From assembly GCA_024741835.1 (NCBI GenBank), contig JAENRP010000004.1, forward strand, positions 267,338 through 331,337: 64,000 nt of DNA, read 5' to 3'. This document shows positions 38,039 to 49,335 of this stretch, in pieces (position 1 is the first letter of the stretch; each line of letters opens with the position of its first letter). Both the position numbers and the translations under genes were made by a program. The notes below the pieces were generated by a model. It was not told the DNA's origin. It worked only from the letters and a program-made list of their open reading frames with translations, and did no database searches. Source of the DNA: Diplocarpon mali. Lineage: Eukaryota > Ascomycota > Leotiomycetes > Helotiales > Drepanopezizaceae.

Positions 38039-40771
38039 AGACACACACATAGGAGGCGTGAAGTACGGGCGGAATGATTGAGGGCCGAATCGAAAGCGCT
38101 TCGTTCGGCACGGCATGTTTGGTGTACAATTTGGTTGCTGGTCAGAGGGTTATCAGGACGGCGTTGACGGCGGGAGGCTATGAGGCTCTTCGGGATCTTT
38201 TGGTATGATAAGTCTCCTCTACCATGAGGCAGAGTTCAATTTCAATGGACATGCGTACTGCGTAATGCCCTGATCTTATGGATCAATCGTAGCAATCCAA
38301 AATCTAGTATTAGACGAGGCTGGGTACGAGGCTGGATTTTAGTGCGCATACCCGTCAATGGTGCTGGGACTCGAGACGGCAGGTGAAGCTGGAGCCGCCC
38401 ACTTATTGCGGACATCTATTATACTCTGACCGGTGAACCATATGAAGTCGTGGTCGAAGCTGAAGAAGGGGCGGATACTTGTACATAGATGATGGGATAT
38501 CAAAAATAATCACGGCCTGTTTGTTGCCACCGGTTTTCTCTGGAATGGCTTGTAGAGGACACCCCCTTGACCACCCACCAACCAAAGTATGTAGATACGA
38601 GAACCAGGACGGCTCGCAAAGGTTAAGATCGCTTCTCTATCACCGGACATTACGTCTCCAAATGGAAATATCACAGATCTATTTGAATCCGTGCCCTAGC
38701 TGGCACTACCTCAACGTGTAGACTCTCACATCCACCATCAACTTTGGACCAAAGCGTCATCTTCCCCCAGAGCCACCAACACTACCGGCGAAGAGAGCGC
38801 GCCGGCGAGGCTCCTCTCTCAACGAACTGCGAATTGGCAACTGCCATCGCAGTCGCGGGTATAACGGCGGCTGTGAGCTTTGCCAATCTCTGGGCTGGCT
38901 CTGACTCCTCGCTTGGTGCGCTTTGAGCAGTGCGGCGTAGTCCCCAAGGCGTGTTGCGGGGACTATGATGGTGTGCTTTATATTCGGCATTCGACGGTTT
39001 TCTTTGTCGGGAGGATGCTTTATTTGTGGTGAGATGGAGGCTACGGGCGGGGAAGGGGGGTGGATGATGTAGAGCGCGAATTCAGCGTTGGAGATTCTGT
39101 CCTGCAGGAGAAGAGAATCCTAGTAGATGGAAATCTAGCAGCAGTGGTCTTCGCTAGCGCTGTCTTTCTTTAGTAGATATCGGTTTATGGTAGCGGAGTC
39201 AGGTCGAAGCGACGGGGCGTCGTTCAACTTTACCTTTCGAGCCGAGAATTCGGCTCTGGTACTGGCATTCTGTGAGCGCCACGATCTCTTAAGCGAGTGA
39301 TGGGTACAACAGGTTGAAAACATGGCCTTTAAGATAAGTGGCAGAATCGGGATTGTTGACATATCACTTGTCTCAGGAGCCACCCACCCAGCAATAGCGG
39401 TGCCGTGGGCGATTGAGCCCAAGGCGAGAAAGATGGAGAATTTCAAAAAGTAGCAAGTGTTGCATGATAGAATCACGCAGACCCGATGAGCAGAAGAACG
39501 TATACTTGGTCGTTCGTTTCTCTTTCAGGGGAATGTTTTGGGCTCAAGAGTTCGACCAGCAGAGCGGGAATGTAAAATTGAACAGAACGTAGAGAGAGCG
39601 ATGACTGAGGAAACCTCCTAGCTTAGGAAGGTCGAAGGATTCAAGGAGAGGAAGAATATCGATATACGTGGTATGACTGAATAGCTTCTCCTGTCTAACA
39701 CGAAAGAAGCAAATGTACCCGCTCACAAGAAATTCATACTGTAGACCTATTATCATGTTGAATGATAACAAACCTCGGCGACATTCTGCACAGGGCGCTG
39801 AGAAACAGCTCCCAAACAGATTCAAAAATCATTCTGCAGAATTCCTGTCATTGTATTCATTTGTAAATGAACATCCAATATTCCAGATTCCTCGTGGTGA
39901 AAACGTGATGCAGCTGAAGCTCGAATATGGCTTAGAAATGAACCGCACAATATTCGAGTACCGTCCATGGTACTTTTGATGCGGCTCTGTGGTGAAAAGG
40001 GTGTCCAGAAGTCCAGACCTCGGAACAATTTTGTGAAGGCAGTTAGAGGTATGTTGAAAGACAACGATCTTGTGGAAAAAAAAGGAAGACTTAGCTCGGG
40101 GCATAGGGGTCTAGCTGCACAGACAGGCTCACATATATGATTACATAATTATGAGCTCTGTAGCGCCAAGACTGGCCGACGCGAACGCCCGACTCCACGG
40201 GCAAAGATGAGTCCCATCTGCGATGCGCCTCTGAAACTCCCCCAGAGCAGACATCAAGCTTCCGAGGGCATCAAAATTACCGAGAAGAGCTGCAGTATTA
40301 CCCACCAAGTCGCTCGTTGGGGAGAGACGTGGTGGAGTGCTGTGTGCTGTCATTCGTTGGAAGTTCTGCCTTGTACCTACCCACCATTTCCTTCACTTTG
40401 CTATCAAGTATTTCCCCCAAACCAACTACTTCCCCGCAAACCCAAACCTGCAAACTCTCGACAAGCCGCGGCAATCTTACCCATCAAGCTGCGGAAAGAA
40501 ACGAGCGCGAAAACCTATAAGTCTTCGACAAAGCGGTAGCGAGAACATACCAGCGATCTCCATCACGATCGAATTTCACCCTCCATCTACCTCCCCGCCC
40601 TCGAACAACGCGCGCATACAGGCTGTTGCAAGGACAGAGCGAGCTGTGAGCTCTTCGAGACAGATGCGATCTTCATAGGAGGTGCATTGTCGCGCCAGGG
40701 CTTCTGGATTTCGAAGAGCGCCGTCCATCGAATCTACCCACCGAGATCGCGCGCCGGGCCAGCCTATCGCC
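38039..40771. other. 2.7-kb intergenic, no supported gene
   Basis: Several ORFs of about 60-110 codons occur, for example 39135-39476 minus with a hydrophobic start. None has a family signature, and upstream extension meets stops. The last part (40.3-40.77 kb) is CA/CT-rich leader sequence for TAF2. Confidence 0.5.
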
Positions 40772-43700
40772 ATGGACGCCCAGGTTCTTCCTGCTGGTGG
40801 CCCCAAGCCAGAGCCTGAATATAACTTTGATGTGATCCACCAGACGCTCGTGCTGGATATCGATTTCCCGACGCAAAGCCTGACGGGGCATTGCGATATT
40901 GTCATCTTGCCGCGCAATGGGCACCTCGAGGAGATCAGAATTGATGCTCGCCAATGTATCATAGAACAAGATGGTGTCATGGTTCAAGATCAGGAAGCGG
41001 AATTTGTCTACGAGGACCCGATGAAGGCTATGGACATCCCTGAGAGTAGAATCTGGGGAGTACACCAGGCCGACATGCAGAAGGATAGGCTGAAGCCGAT
41101 GACGGAAGACATGAGATCACAAGGTCCGCTGGTCATTACGATTCCACCAGGCATCAGGATGGAGGAGGAGCACATACCCGGAGGAGCAGCCACTCCCCTG
41201 TTGCTCCGAGCTGCGGGCGCTCCTCTCAATCGCATTGCATCTGTTGCTCTCGACGGAACTCCTTCGGCGACCCCAAAAACGGCGTTTGAGACATCCACGA
41301 AATTCCTGCCGCTGACTATTGGCATTGACTTCTCCATCAAGAATTTCAGGGATGGTCTACATTTTGTAGGATTGGCAGAGAGTGATCAGCGTTTCCCACA
41401 TGTTTACACTAAACACGCAATCAACGCAGGAAATGCTTCCTGCATCTTCCCTTGTGTTGATGACTCAAGCATGCGGTGCGACTGGGAAATTTCTATCAAG
41501 TGCTCCAGGACCCTCGGAGACGCACTCAAGCGCCGTCCTGTAACTCTACTTCCTGGACACAAACACCACGCGGTCCAAAAAGCATTGACGAATGGCGCTA
41601 TTGAGGAAAATGAGCTCCCACTCAGCGACGATGAGAAGCTCATGGAGATGGTTGTCCTTTGCTCTGGCGAACTAACCAAGGAGGTTGCGGATCTTGAAGA
41701 CAGCTCCAAAAAAATTGTGACATTTACTTGTTCAAACAACCTAGCTCCTCAACACATTGGCTTTGCAATTGGTCCTTTTGAGCAAGTCGATCTGTCTCAA
41801 TTTCGGGAAGTGGAGGATGACGAGAAGCTCGGGCAAGGACAGACCGTCCCTATATGGGCCTATTGTCTTCCAGGTCGGGCTGACGAAGTTCGACATACAT
41901 GCGCTCCGTTAACGCATGCACTTGACTTTATACATATGAAGTTTGGAGGTTATCCGTTTACAGAGTTGCGATTTGTCTTTGTCGATGATCAAATTTCAGA
42001 CACGGAGCATACTGCTTCGCTGGCTATTTGCAGTAACCGTCTGCTATTCGCTGAGGGAATCATCGACCCGGAATTTGATAGTATCAGAACTCTCGTACAT
42101 GCCGTAGCAAGCCAGTGGTTTGGAGTTGGCATTGTCCCTTTACAGCGTACTGATAGATGGATTACAATCGGCCTATCCCACTTCATTACTGGCCTCTTTA
42201 TGAAATCCCTCTGCGGCAACAATGACTATGCTTTTCGCCAGAAAACATTGTCAGACAGATTGGTAGAGTTGGATTTCCAAAGACCATGTATTCATGCGTT
42301 AGGAGAACACCTTGGCTTGGGTTCTTTTGAGCATGAGTTTATGCAGCTCAAGGCACCTCTTGTCATGTTTATCTTGGATAAGCGGATTGTCAAGTCCTCT
42401 GGATCCGCAGGTCTCGTGCGAACTATCGGCAAGATTATCGTAGCGGCAAACACTCTAGCAGAGACCACGATTTCGACTGAGGGTTTCAGAAAAACTTGCG
42501 AGAAGATTACTAAGTACCGCCAGACAGATACTTTTTGGAAAGAATGGGTGTACGGCTCGGGCTGTCCCAGATTCACCATCATGCAGAAATTCAATAAGAA
42601 GCGGTTGATGGTTGAGCTGCAAATCATTCAAAAGCAAGATACTCTCCCTACCCAAAGAGCTCTGCAAAAACAGTCTTTCCTGAGAGAATTCAAAGAAGAA
42701 GTTCATCAGGTTTGGGCCAACGAGCTCCAACCAGTTTTCACCGGACCAATGACTATCAGAATCCACGAGGCCGACGGTACTCCTTATGAACATATTATTG
42801 AGATCCGAGATGGCCATGCTAAGATTGACATCCCATACAACACTAAATACAAGCGCCTGAAGCGAAATCGGAAGCAAAAGGAACAGCAGAATGCGACTGC
42901 AAATGCTGATCCGAATGCAGAAGGCGGCGAAGATACCCTAATCTACTGTCTGGGAGACACTATACAGGGCCAGGATATGATGGACGAATGGGACTTGATT
43001 GAATGGGATGCCGAGAACCTCGCGAAGATGGAGACCGAGTCTTACGAGTGGATCCGTGTCGACGCAGATTTCGAATGGCTTTGCGAGAAGCAGTTCACGG
43101 CTATGCCTGCCTATATGTACGTGTCTCAGCTGCAGCAGGACCGAGATGTTGTTGCACAACAGGATTCAATGCTGTATTTGAAGAATATGCCGGCCCATAA
43201 GCTCGTGGCAACGTTTTTAACCAGGACATTGATGGACACCCGGTATTTCCACGGTATTCGTACCATGGCCGCCGAGTCTCTTCATGTTCATGCACACCCG
43301 GGAAGCTCATGGGCAGGCATGAAACAACTCGAAAAGGCCTATGCTGAATTCTACTGCTATCCTGGAACCAAGACACCCCGACCCAATGACTTCACCGACA
43401 AGCGAGCTTACAAAGTTGAGATTTCCGTCATACAGTCCATCTCCAAGATTCGTGATACCAGCGGAAACTGCCCGAAGCAAAGCCGCTCATTGCTGATGGA
43501 CATCCTACGTTTCAACGAAAACTCGAATAACCAGTACTCTGACAATTTCAAGATCGCTACACTGCTATCCGCGCTTGCCGAATCGCTCATCCCATTGAAG
43601 GATGCAGCCAATGTACTTGACACGGAGGAGGATAGTGAAGATGATATGGAACCCATGGAATTCCAGAAGGCTGTTCTTGAGGAATTGGACCGGTACCGTC

Positions 43701-45343
43701 GCATGGACGAGTGGATTAATTCCTATCAGAACATCTTCACAGTTACAGTGTTGGATTGTAAGCAGCGTCTCATGAAGTCGAAGGTCATACCTTTGGACCC
43801 ACTGGAGTTTGTGCAATACCTTCATGATGGCACGTCTGATTTTGTTCGGATCAAATCTTTCACGGCATTGATTGATCTTGGTTACCTTACGAATAATTCG
43901 GTCGCTTCACTGCTACTCAACGTTGCAAGTACGGATCCATCGCCACACACTAGAAGAGAGTTTTTCGAAATCTTTTGCCTGGGAATGGCTGCCATTGCTT
44001 TTGGAGAGACTTCGACACCCGATTCCGAGCCCAGCGTAAGCTCTGCAGAAGTTGAAGAGCTGGATGTATTGATTGGTGACGATGGAGCTGAGGGTGGTAC
44101 TGCGGATGATATTCTCGTCGACGCAAGTGCCGTCGCAAAATCACGTGCAGCACTTATAGCACGCACGAAATCCATCGAAGGAGCGTTGCTTGCCTTGAAA
44201 AATGAATTGAAGGATAACGAGGTGCTCAAGGTAGCACTTTGGAAAGCTGTTCGGTCGCCCTCCATTGGTGTTTCTGAGCAGTTGGATCTTCTTGACATCT
44301 GCCATGTTATCTACGCAGCTGTTGAATCTCTGGTCCTCAAGTTAGAGCTTCCACGTTACTGGAAAGCGACTCATGCAGGAAGGGTATGCAGCGCCCATTC
44401 GAGAAAGATCTTCCGTAGTACTAACATTGCGAAGGGTATCCTGATCTTTAAAAAGACCAGCAAGGTTCGGACCAAACCTATCAAAGCTGCTCCAAAAGCT
44501 ACAGTCGTTGTCCAACCTCCGAAGACCGAGCTCGGACACACGAATTTGACGTCGCAAGCTCCCACAAAAATACTCAAGTTCACGAATTTCAATAAGTCGT
44601 CGGCATTGAGTTCGGCATTGAATGTGGCAGCTGCAGCACCGCCGGCCCATATACCAGCTTCTGCGCCAACTAATGGTGCAAGATCAGTGGCACCAGCGGA
44701 TGGTTTGATGAAGCCACCCTCTAAACCATCGTCACAGAAGCGATCACTCCCGGAAAGTGGGCATAGCTCAGACGACCGACCAAAAAAGAGAATCAAGATT
44801 GTCAAGATAAAAGTGAATCCTGCTGCATTTTCGGAAATCCTAAAGATTCAGAGTCTGCCACCTAAGCCAGCACTGTTGCGAGTCCAGCCCTCGACGAACG
44901 CGTCACCCGCACCCAGATTCTCGCCGGCACCAAACAAGGCCTCACCAAAACCATCCACGGCACCAAAGGCATCTCCAGCACCCAGAACAATGCTTCCTCC
45001 GGGACCCTCAGCTCCCGTGAGAACAATGCTCCCTGCGGCTCCGGCAAGAAACCCGCTACCTCCTGGTCCCCAGAGTACGAAGAAGATCAAGCTGTCGCAT
45101 AACCCTGGAGTTTCAAGACACAAGCCTCCTCCTACTCCATCCTCGAATCCCTCCATCTCTCCCGTTTCGATTCCGACGCAGTCCTCCAACCAAACATCCA
45201 AATCTTCTGGGCCCAGAAAACTGATCATCGCCGGCCGCAAACCCCTCCCGGGCGCTGTGCCAAAAACCGAGATGGCGCCAGTTCCCCGGAAGACACTGGT
45301 GGTCAAGTTCAACGTGAAGAATAGGACCGCTGAGAGACAATGA
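40772..45343 (+). CDS. TAF2: TFIID subunit 2 (TAF2)
   Basis: One uninterrupted exon of 1523 codons. TAF2 is the TFIID subunit that contacts initiator DNA together with TAF1. It has the fold of M1-family aminopeptidases but no catalytic activity. Here the start reads VIHQTLVLDIDFPTQSLTGH, the first beta-sandwich of M1 proteins. The centre carries the degenerate 'zinc' helix LVHAVASQWFGVG (about residues 441-453) in place of HEXXH, so zinc binding is lost as expected. WKEWVYGSGCPRF and the HEAT-like C-terminal half also match. After about residue 1220 the chain becomes a low-complexity Ala/Pro/Ser/Lys tail with basic patches (KKRIKIVKIKV), longer than in yeast. The ATG at 40772 is chosen because the 30 upstream in-frame codons are Arg-rich and unlike the family. 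Confidence 0.96.
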   Translation: MDAQVLPAGGPKPEPEYNFDVIHQTLVLDIDFPTQSLTGHCDIVILPRNGHLEEIRIDARQCIIEQDGVMVQDQEAEFVYEDPMKAMDIPESRIWGVHQADMQKDRLKPMTEDMRSQGPLVITIPPGIRMEEEHIPGGAATPLLLRAAGAPLNRIASVALDGTPSATPKTAFETSTKFLPLTIGIDFSIKNFRDGLHFVGLAESDQRFPHVYTKHAINAGNASCIFPCVDDSSMRCDWEISIKCSRTLGDALKRRPVTLLPGHKHHAVQKALTNGAIEENELPLSDDEKLMEMVVLCSGELTKEVADLEDSSKKIVTFTCSNNLAPQHIGFAIGPFEQVDLSQFREVEDDEKLGQGQTVPIWAYCLPGRADEVRHTCAPLTHALDFIHMKFGGYPFTELRFVFVDDQISDTEHTASLAICSNRLLFAEGIIDPEFDSIRTLVHAVASQWFGVGIVPLQRTDRWITIGLSHFITGLFMKSLCGNNDYAFRQKTLSDRLVELDFQRPCIHALGEHLGLGSFEHEFMQLKAPLVMFILDKRIVKSSGSAGLVRTIGKIIVAANTLAETTISTEGFRKTCEKITKYRQTDTFWKEWVYGSGCPRFTIMQKFNKKRLMVELQIIQKQDTLPTQRALQKQSFLREFKEEVHQVWANELQPVFTGPMTIRIHEADGTPYEHIIEIRDGHAKIDIPYNTKYKRLKRNRKQKEQQNATANADPNAEGGEDTLIYCLGDTIQGQDMMDEWDLIEWDAENLAKMETESYEWIRVDADFEWLCEKQFTAMPAYMYVSQLQQDRDVVAQQDSMLYLKNMPAHKLVATFLTRTLMDTRYFHGIRTMAAESLHVHAHPGSSWAGMKQLEKAYAEFYCYPGTKTPRPNDFTDKRAYKVEISVIQSISKIRDTSGNCPKQSRSLLMDILRFNENSNNQYSDNFKIATLLSALAESLIPLKDAANVLDTEEDSEDDMEPMEFQKAVLEELDRYRRMDEWINSYQNIFTVTVLDCKQRLMKSKVIPLDPLEFVQYLHDGTSDFVRIKSFTALIDLGYLTNNSVASLLLNVASTDPSPHTRREFFEIFCLGMAAIAFGETSTPDSEPSVSSAEVEELDVLIGDDGAEGGTADDILVDASAVAKSRAALIARTKSIEGALLALKNELKDNEVLKVALWKAVRSPSIGVSEQLDLLDICHVIYAAVESLVLKLELPRYWKATHAGRVCSAHSRKIFRSTNIAKGILIFKKTSKVRTKPIKAAPKATVVVQPPKTELGHTNLTSQAPTKILKFTNFNKSSALSSALNVAAAAPPAHIPASAPTNGARSVAPADGLMKPPSKPSSQKRSLPESGHSSDDRPKKRIKIVKIKVNPAAFSEILKIQSLPPKPALLRVQPSTNASPAPRFSPAPNKASPKPSTAPKASPAPRTMLPPGPSAPVRTMLPAAPARNPLPPGPQSTKKIKLSHNPGVSRHKPPPTPSSNPSISPVSIPTQSSNQTSKSSGPRKLIIAGRKPLPGAVPKTEMAPVPRKTLVVKFNVKNRTAERQ

Positions 45344-45698
45344 ACTTGTACTTTGAAATTCACATATTGCATCTGCATTTAGCGAAAAAGGCGTATTGGG
45401 AGGGGAAACAAGCTCATCGAATTGGTGACATGCGGTGAGCTTCCAGCGTTTGGTTCTTGGCCTGTAGATAATTTTATTTTTGCGGCTTGATATTTTGGGC
45501 GGGAGAACTGTCTGTGCATAGCAAGGAGTTGGTTGCGTGGAAGCTCCATCGAGAGCTGCTGAAAGTGTTGGGGATGACTTGGTAGATGAATACCCAAGTC
45601 CCAAAACTTTTGATGCTTTGGTGATTTCAGTCCTTGCACCGTGAACTCTTTACCAATTCCATTCTCCAACACGATGTACCTCGTCGTTCCCTCGCAAC
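45344..45698. other. Convergent 3' spacer between TAF2 and CDC26
   Basis: A 355-bp spacer separating the two stop codons. No gene is seen; it must hold both polyadenylation regions. Confidence 0.5.
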
Positions 45699-45977
45699 CT
45701 ATGAGCCTCTTGAACCACCTCCATTCCCCAACCCCAATCGCTCATCCCTCGTCTTGGCCTGGTATCCCCGCGCTCTATCCCCCGGTAATGGCCTCAACTC
45801 GTCGTTCGGATCACGCATATTCTGTGTCTTCTGATGCTGAAGAGGAGAACCGCTCTGGGCCTGCAATTCTGCTTGGCTCGAGTCCTGTTCTTTCTCGAGA
45901 GACTCGCGGCGCGCGTCTTCGTAGCTAGCTATGTCCTCGGTGGTGAGGGTTATAGCTGTTGGCTTACGACGGAGCAT
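45699..45977 (-). CDS. CDC26: Anaphase-promoting complex subunit Cdc26
   Basis: A single exon of 92 aa. The N-terminus MLRRKPTAITLTTEDIASYE is the conserved Cdc26 signature: an acetylated-Met N-terminal strand that lies in the TPR groove of Cdc16/Apc6, followed by a helix with EDARRE. The rest is hydrophilic, Gln/Arg/Gly-rich and not conserved, as usual. Cdc26 stabilises the APC/C ubiquitin ligase that drives anaphase and mitotic exit. The gene is divergent from the RGG-protein gene, 273 bp apart, and convergent with TAF2. Small size is the main risk for the call, but the N-terminal match is strong. Confidence 0.85.
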   Translation of the reverse strand: MLRRKPTAITLTTEDIASYEDARRESLEKEQDSSQAELQAQSGSPLQHQKTQNMRDPNDELRPLPGDRARGYQAKTRDERLGLGNGGGSRGS

Positions 45978-46250
45978 AGCTGTATATTATGAGGTGGGAT
46001 GTGCTTGTGTTATCAGTGGTGGCGTTGAAGGCTATGATTATTTCCTCTCTGCTGGCATCTGATATAACAATGTATGTAAGGGCGTGCCAATTTAGAGGGT
46101 GAGAGAGGTGTATTATGTAAGTGAGCTTGAGGAAGTAGGTAGCTAAGGCTGCAAAGCCAAGAGACGCTAGCTTCGTTCGATCGGTCCGGGGTGCCTCCAT
46201 TTTTGATATCCACAACCTCACGCAGCGAAATCTTCGAATAACTGCCTAAG

Positions 46251-47375
46251 ATGTTCAAATGGCACGTCAATTCGGCTCTCGGTCGCGGTAGACCCGCGTC
46301 TCATGATCTCGTGAGGGTCACAGATGGCATTGCTGCTTCCCTGAGGCAGTTTTCCATATCCGCCGCTCGGTATTCTGAAGATGGCCATGATGGTAGATGA
46401 TTGTCCTCTATTCTCTCACCCGATCGATCTATTTCTCACATAATTCCAGATGTCCTTAGGACCAGCCGCTCTACTAGAGCCTCAGATGCTCGCAACGAAG
46501 TGTCCTCCTTAGCTCCTAGCCCATCACGCGGTATCGACGCCCGTTCGCTAGCTGCCAATCCCCCACCCATATCGGTGAGACGAGTTGATCCGGGAGGGGA
46601 TTTTCCAGTCCGGGGTAGAGGGAGAGGTGGGCCTGGCTTTGAATATCGAGGGCCCCGACAAGACTCTGCTGGCCCAAGGGGTAATTATACCAGGGGAGGT
46701 ATGAAGCCTGGGATGAATGGACGAGGAGGCCGTGGGGGAAGAGGGGGCCGTGGAAAACGGGGAGGGCGAGGGAGGGGCAGAGGAAAGGCGGACGTGAAGA
46801 AAGATAGGAGACCGAAGGCCGATGACGATATGGAACCGACACCATACACCGCGGAGGAGCTCGATTACATCGACAATAGCCAAGGAGGGTTCCAAAAGCC
46901 CTACACGCCAGTAACGAGTGTGCAAGATCTAGCGCGTTGGGGACCACCTGTTATCTCGAGCCCGAGGGGCGTTGTGGAGACCATCGCGTATAAGATGGCT
47001 GTTGCTACGGATAACCAGAACCCAGACTTCAAGAGCGGAGAGCTTCACGTTGCGAGAATCCGAGATGGAGTTGGAACGCTGTTTGAGAATGCTGAGGAGA
47101 GGCGGAAGTCGAGAAAGGCATGGGGGAAGGTCTACTCACAGAGTCTATCACAACAGGATCAGGAGGCTATGATGAAGCAGTGGGCTGCTGGACGGTACGT
47201 CGCTCCTCAGCCTGTAAATGCGCCGAATGATGTGCTGTCACAGGTTGCGGCCTATACGAGTCGCAATGAGACGTACCTACCAGCAGATGCGAGGAGGTTT
47301 GAGGACAAGTTGCGGTCACTGTTGCCTGCCAGCATCCTCAAACCTCAACCACCAGCTGTGCAGGGACCACTCTGA
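46251..47375 (+). CDS. Mitochondrial-presequence RGG-rich protein, function unknown
   Basis: Exons 46251-46392 and 46450-47375 (355 aa). The intron GTAGAT..TTCCAG restores an Asp codon. I do not recognise the family with confidence. The first about 45 residues have Arg and Ser but few acids and contain RQFSISAARYSE, a typical matrix-presequence cleavage context, so mitochondrial import is inferred. Residues of about 100-160 form a long glycine/arginine run of RGG/GRG repeats, an RNA-binding type composition. The C-terminal half is folded-looking and probably conserved: YTAEELDYIDNSQGGFQKPY, DLARWGPP, then a helical region and YLPADARRFEDKLR. A role in mitochondrial RNA or ribosome function is a guess from composition and from the neighbouring mitochondrial recycling factor. 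An ATG at 46401 lies inside the intron and would miss the presequence. Confidence 0.75.
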
Positions 47376-47455
47376 ATGTGTGTTCATTGAACAAGTACTG
47401 CCTCCCAGAGGCTCTTATCACATTGTACAAAATCATGTAGAATGCATTAATCTCT

Positions 47456-48410
47456 TCAAGATTGCTCCATATTCTTACGTGCAGCATCGACGGTCATCTT
47501 CACATCTGTAAAGCCTTTCTCAACAATCTTCTCCATCTCTTTATGTGCTCTTCTCAGGTCATCTGGCCGTGCCGCCTTCTTCAGCTCCATTGCCCTGAGC
47601 CGTTTTTGCATCGCACCTCTTACACTTCGAATTCCTACACTAGCTGTCTCTCCCGTCTTACTCGCTGTTGAAATTGCTAAGTCTCGGGACTCTTTCGTGG
47701 GTGGTGGTATGGGCACATTAAGCTGAGTTGCATTTTTTGCATCTTGTACTGGTTGTAAATTCAGGTCCTTCGACCCCTGGATGGCTGATATAACCGGCTT
47801 GACATGCTATGCTCCTAGTTAGACATAACCCCGAAGTACATTCTTTTCTCGCACCAAAAAAAATGGAGGGCTTAGCCTTGTAGAAACTTACATCTTTCTC
47901 CCCAACCAAGATCATCAAGCTCCTGCCCCCTTTCGGCAACACCTGGGCCAGAACCCCTAATTTCTCACTCGTCTTACTATCTTTCACCAGATGCACTCTC
48001 AGATTTTCCAGTACCTCCGGATTGAACCTGCCTCCCGTCCGCAGCTTTGACAGGTCGACCTTGAGCTTCTCAAGCACCCTCTCAATGCCGGAGTTCAGAG
48101 TCGAGAAATCGTACGGGTCCTCGACTTCGACTTCCTGTGAAGACGCTGCCTCGTTTTCTTCGCGATCGGGCCGCCCTTTCTTCTTGAGCAGGGAGGGAGT
48201 CTGCGAGAATTCGCGATGGAAACTCAGAGGTATTGTGGGCTTTGAGAGCTGGGCTGCGGGAGCACAGCTCCTCCTGAGGCTGTGACAATCAGCTTCTAGT
48301 AATTGAGCGAAGATGGAGAGTCTATACACCAATTGACATTCGGCTTGGATTATGGCTTTTGTTGCAAGCCGCCGGAGTACGCTTGCTCGAATTGGGCGTG
48401 GTTGACGCAT
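47456..48410 (-). CDS. RRF1: Mitochondrial ribosome recycling factor
   Basis: Exons on the minus strand: 48410-48328, 48279-47892, 47806-47456 (273 aa). Residues 1-70 form a basic presequence (RQPRPIRASVLRRLATKA, then FHREFSQTPSLLKKKG). The RRF fold follows: SGIERVLEKLKVDLSKLRTGG, with the Arg-Thr-Gly-Gly segment that in RRF binds the ribosome, then LAQVLPKGGRSLMILVGEK, and after intron 2 the long helix pair ending in GAMQKRLRAMELKKAARPDD. The factor splits post-termination mitoribosomes together with mtEF-G2. Intron 1 is 48 bp, free of stops and a multiple of three, so a protein with 16 extra residues would also be open. Splicing (GTATAG donor, CTGAT branch, CACAG acceptor) is preferred. The stop codons of this gene and the RGG gene are only about 80 bp apart. 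Confidence 0.9.
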
Positions 48411-48669
48411 GGATATTTGTGTCCTGATATTAAATATTTCAGAGGAAAAAAGGTTGGCGATTTTTGGCAAGGCGGCGGGAGCGCCTCGCCTCGCCTGGCC
48501 TCGTCTAGTAGGTGTCAGCCTTGTCAACCATGAACGACATCATCTACATATTGGCGACAACAGGCACAATGGCGAACCTTCTTACAGATCCAAAGCCGAG
48601 CTCGTTCCGATAAAAGATCCCTTTAAACACAGACGATCAGAGTCATTAAGATCGAAGCCTGCAATAACA

Positions 48670-49335
48670 ATGTCTTCCCTATCGACCGTCGTAACAAAGC
48701 CCTTCCGCATCCTCGACCTCCCTCCAGAAATCCGGAACAAAATCTACATTCTTCTCTGCACTTCACCAAATCCTCACATCTCATTATCAACGCCCTCCTC
48801 CCCGTTCTCAGAGCAAGTTCATCCCTCATTCCCCCACAACTTGCTGCTCACGAACACCCAACTCTACCACGAACTCCGACCTCTCTACTTCACAACCAAC
48901 GGCTTCAGCCTAACTATCCACCGCCGCAACGATGAGTGGTCTTACTTCCTGTCTCCCTCCTTCCTGGACAACCGTCGCCAGATCCACAGTCTGAGGATCG
49001 TGGTCACGAGGTGGGGAAGCAAGGACTTCTTCTGCAAGAGCCTGGTGCCCGTGCTGGAAGATTGCGTGTTGCATGGCAAGCTCAGATCACTTGAAGTCGT
49101 GGTAAGAGAGAGCTTCTTGAAAGGCCTCGGAATAGTCGGAACAGGGGGTGGGTTTGAGAATTGGAAGAGTCTGAAGGCCCTGTTGGGAGATCCGTATCTG
49201 GAGAGTGCGAGGCTGCTGGCTGGGAGCTTGGGGTGTGGCGATGGCTCGGAAACCGAATTGACAGAATTCAGGGATGTCACTGAGCTTATCAAGACGAGGG
49301 ACGAGCCTGGAAATCCTGTCATTAGTTACAGATGA
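48670..49335 (+). CDS. F-box-like / 2EXR-type small fungal protein
   Basis: A single exon of 221 aa. The start FRILDLPPEIRNKIYILLC is the short F-box-like motif that opens a large family of filamentous-fungal proteins (2EXR / F-box-like). LLLTNTQLYHELRPLYFTTN follows, as in that family, and an LRI-type strand segment is present (IHSLRIVVTRWG). The members' function is unknown; some may recruit SCF ubiquitin ligase partners. It is transcribed divergently from the recycling factor gene, 259 bp apart. The frame is also open upstream to 48409, but that part looks like promoter sequence. Confidence 0.7.
   Translation: MSSLSTVVTKPFRILDLPPEIRNKIYILLCTSPNPHISLSTPSSPFSEQVHPSFPHNLLLTNTQLYHELRPLYFTTNGFSLTIHRRNDEWSYFLSPSFLDNRRQIHSLRIVVTRWGSKDFFCKSLVPVLEDCVLHGKLRSLEVVVRESFLKGLGIVGTGGGFENWKSLKALLGDPYLESARLLAGSLGCGDGSETELTEFRDVTELIKTRDEPGNPVISYR

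Noticed and set aside
39135..39476. 113-codon minus-strand ORF with a hydrophobic N-terminal segment
   Set aside because: The hydrophobic part looks like a signal anchor, but the frame begins with a GTG, upstream extension meets stops and no family is recognised.
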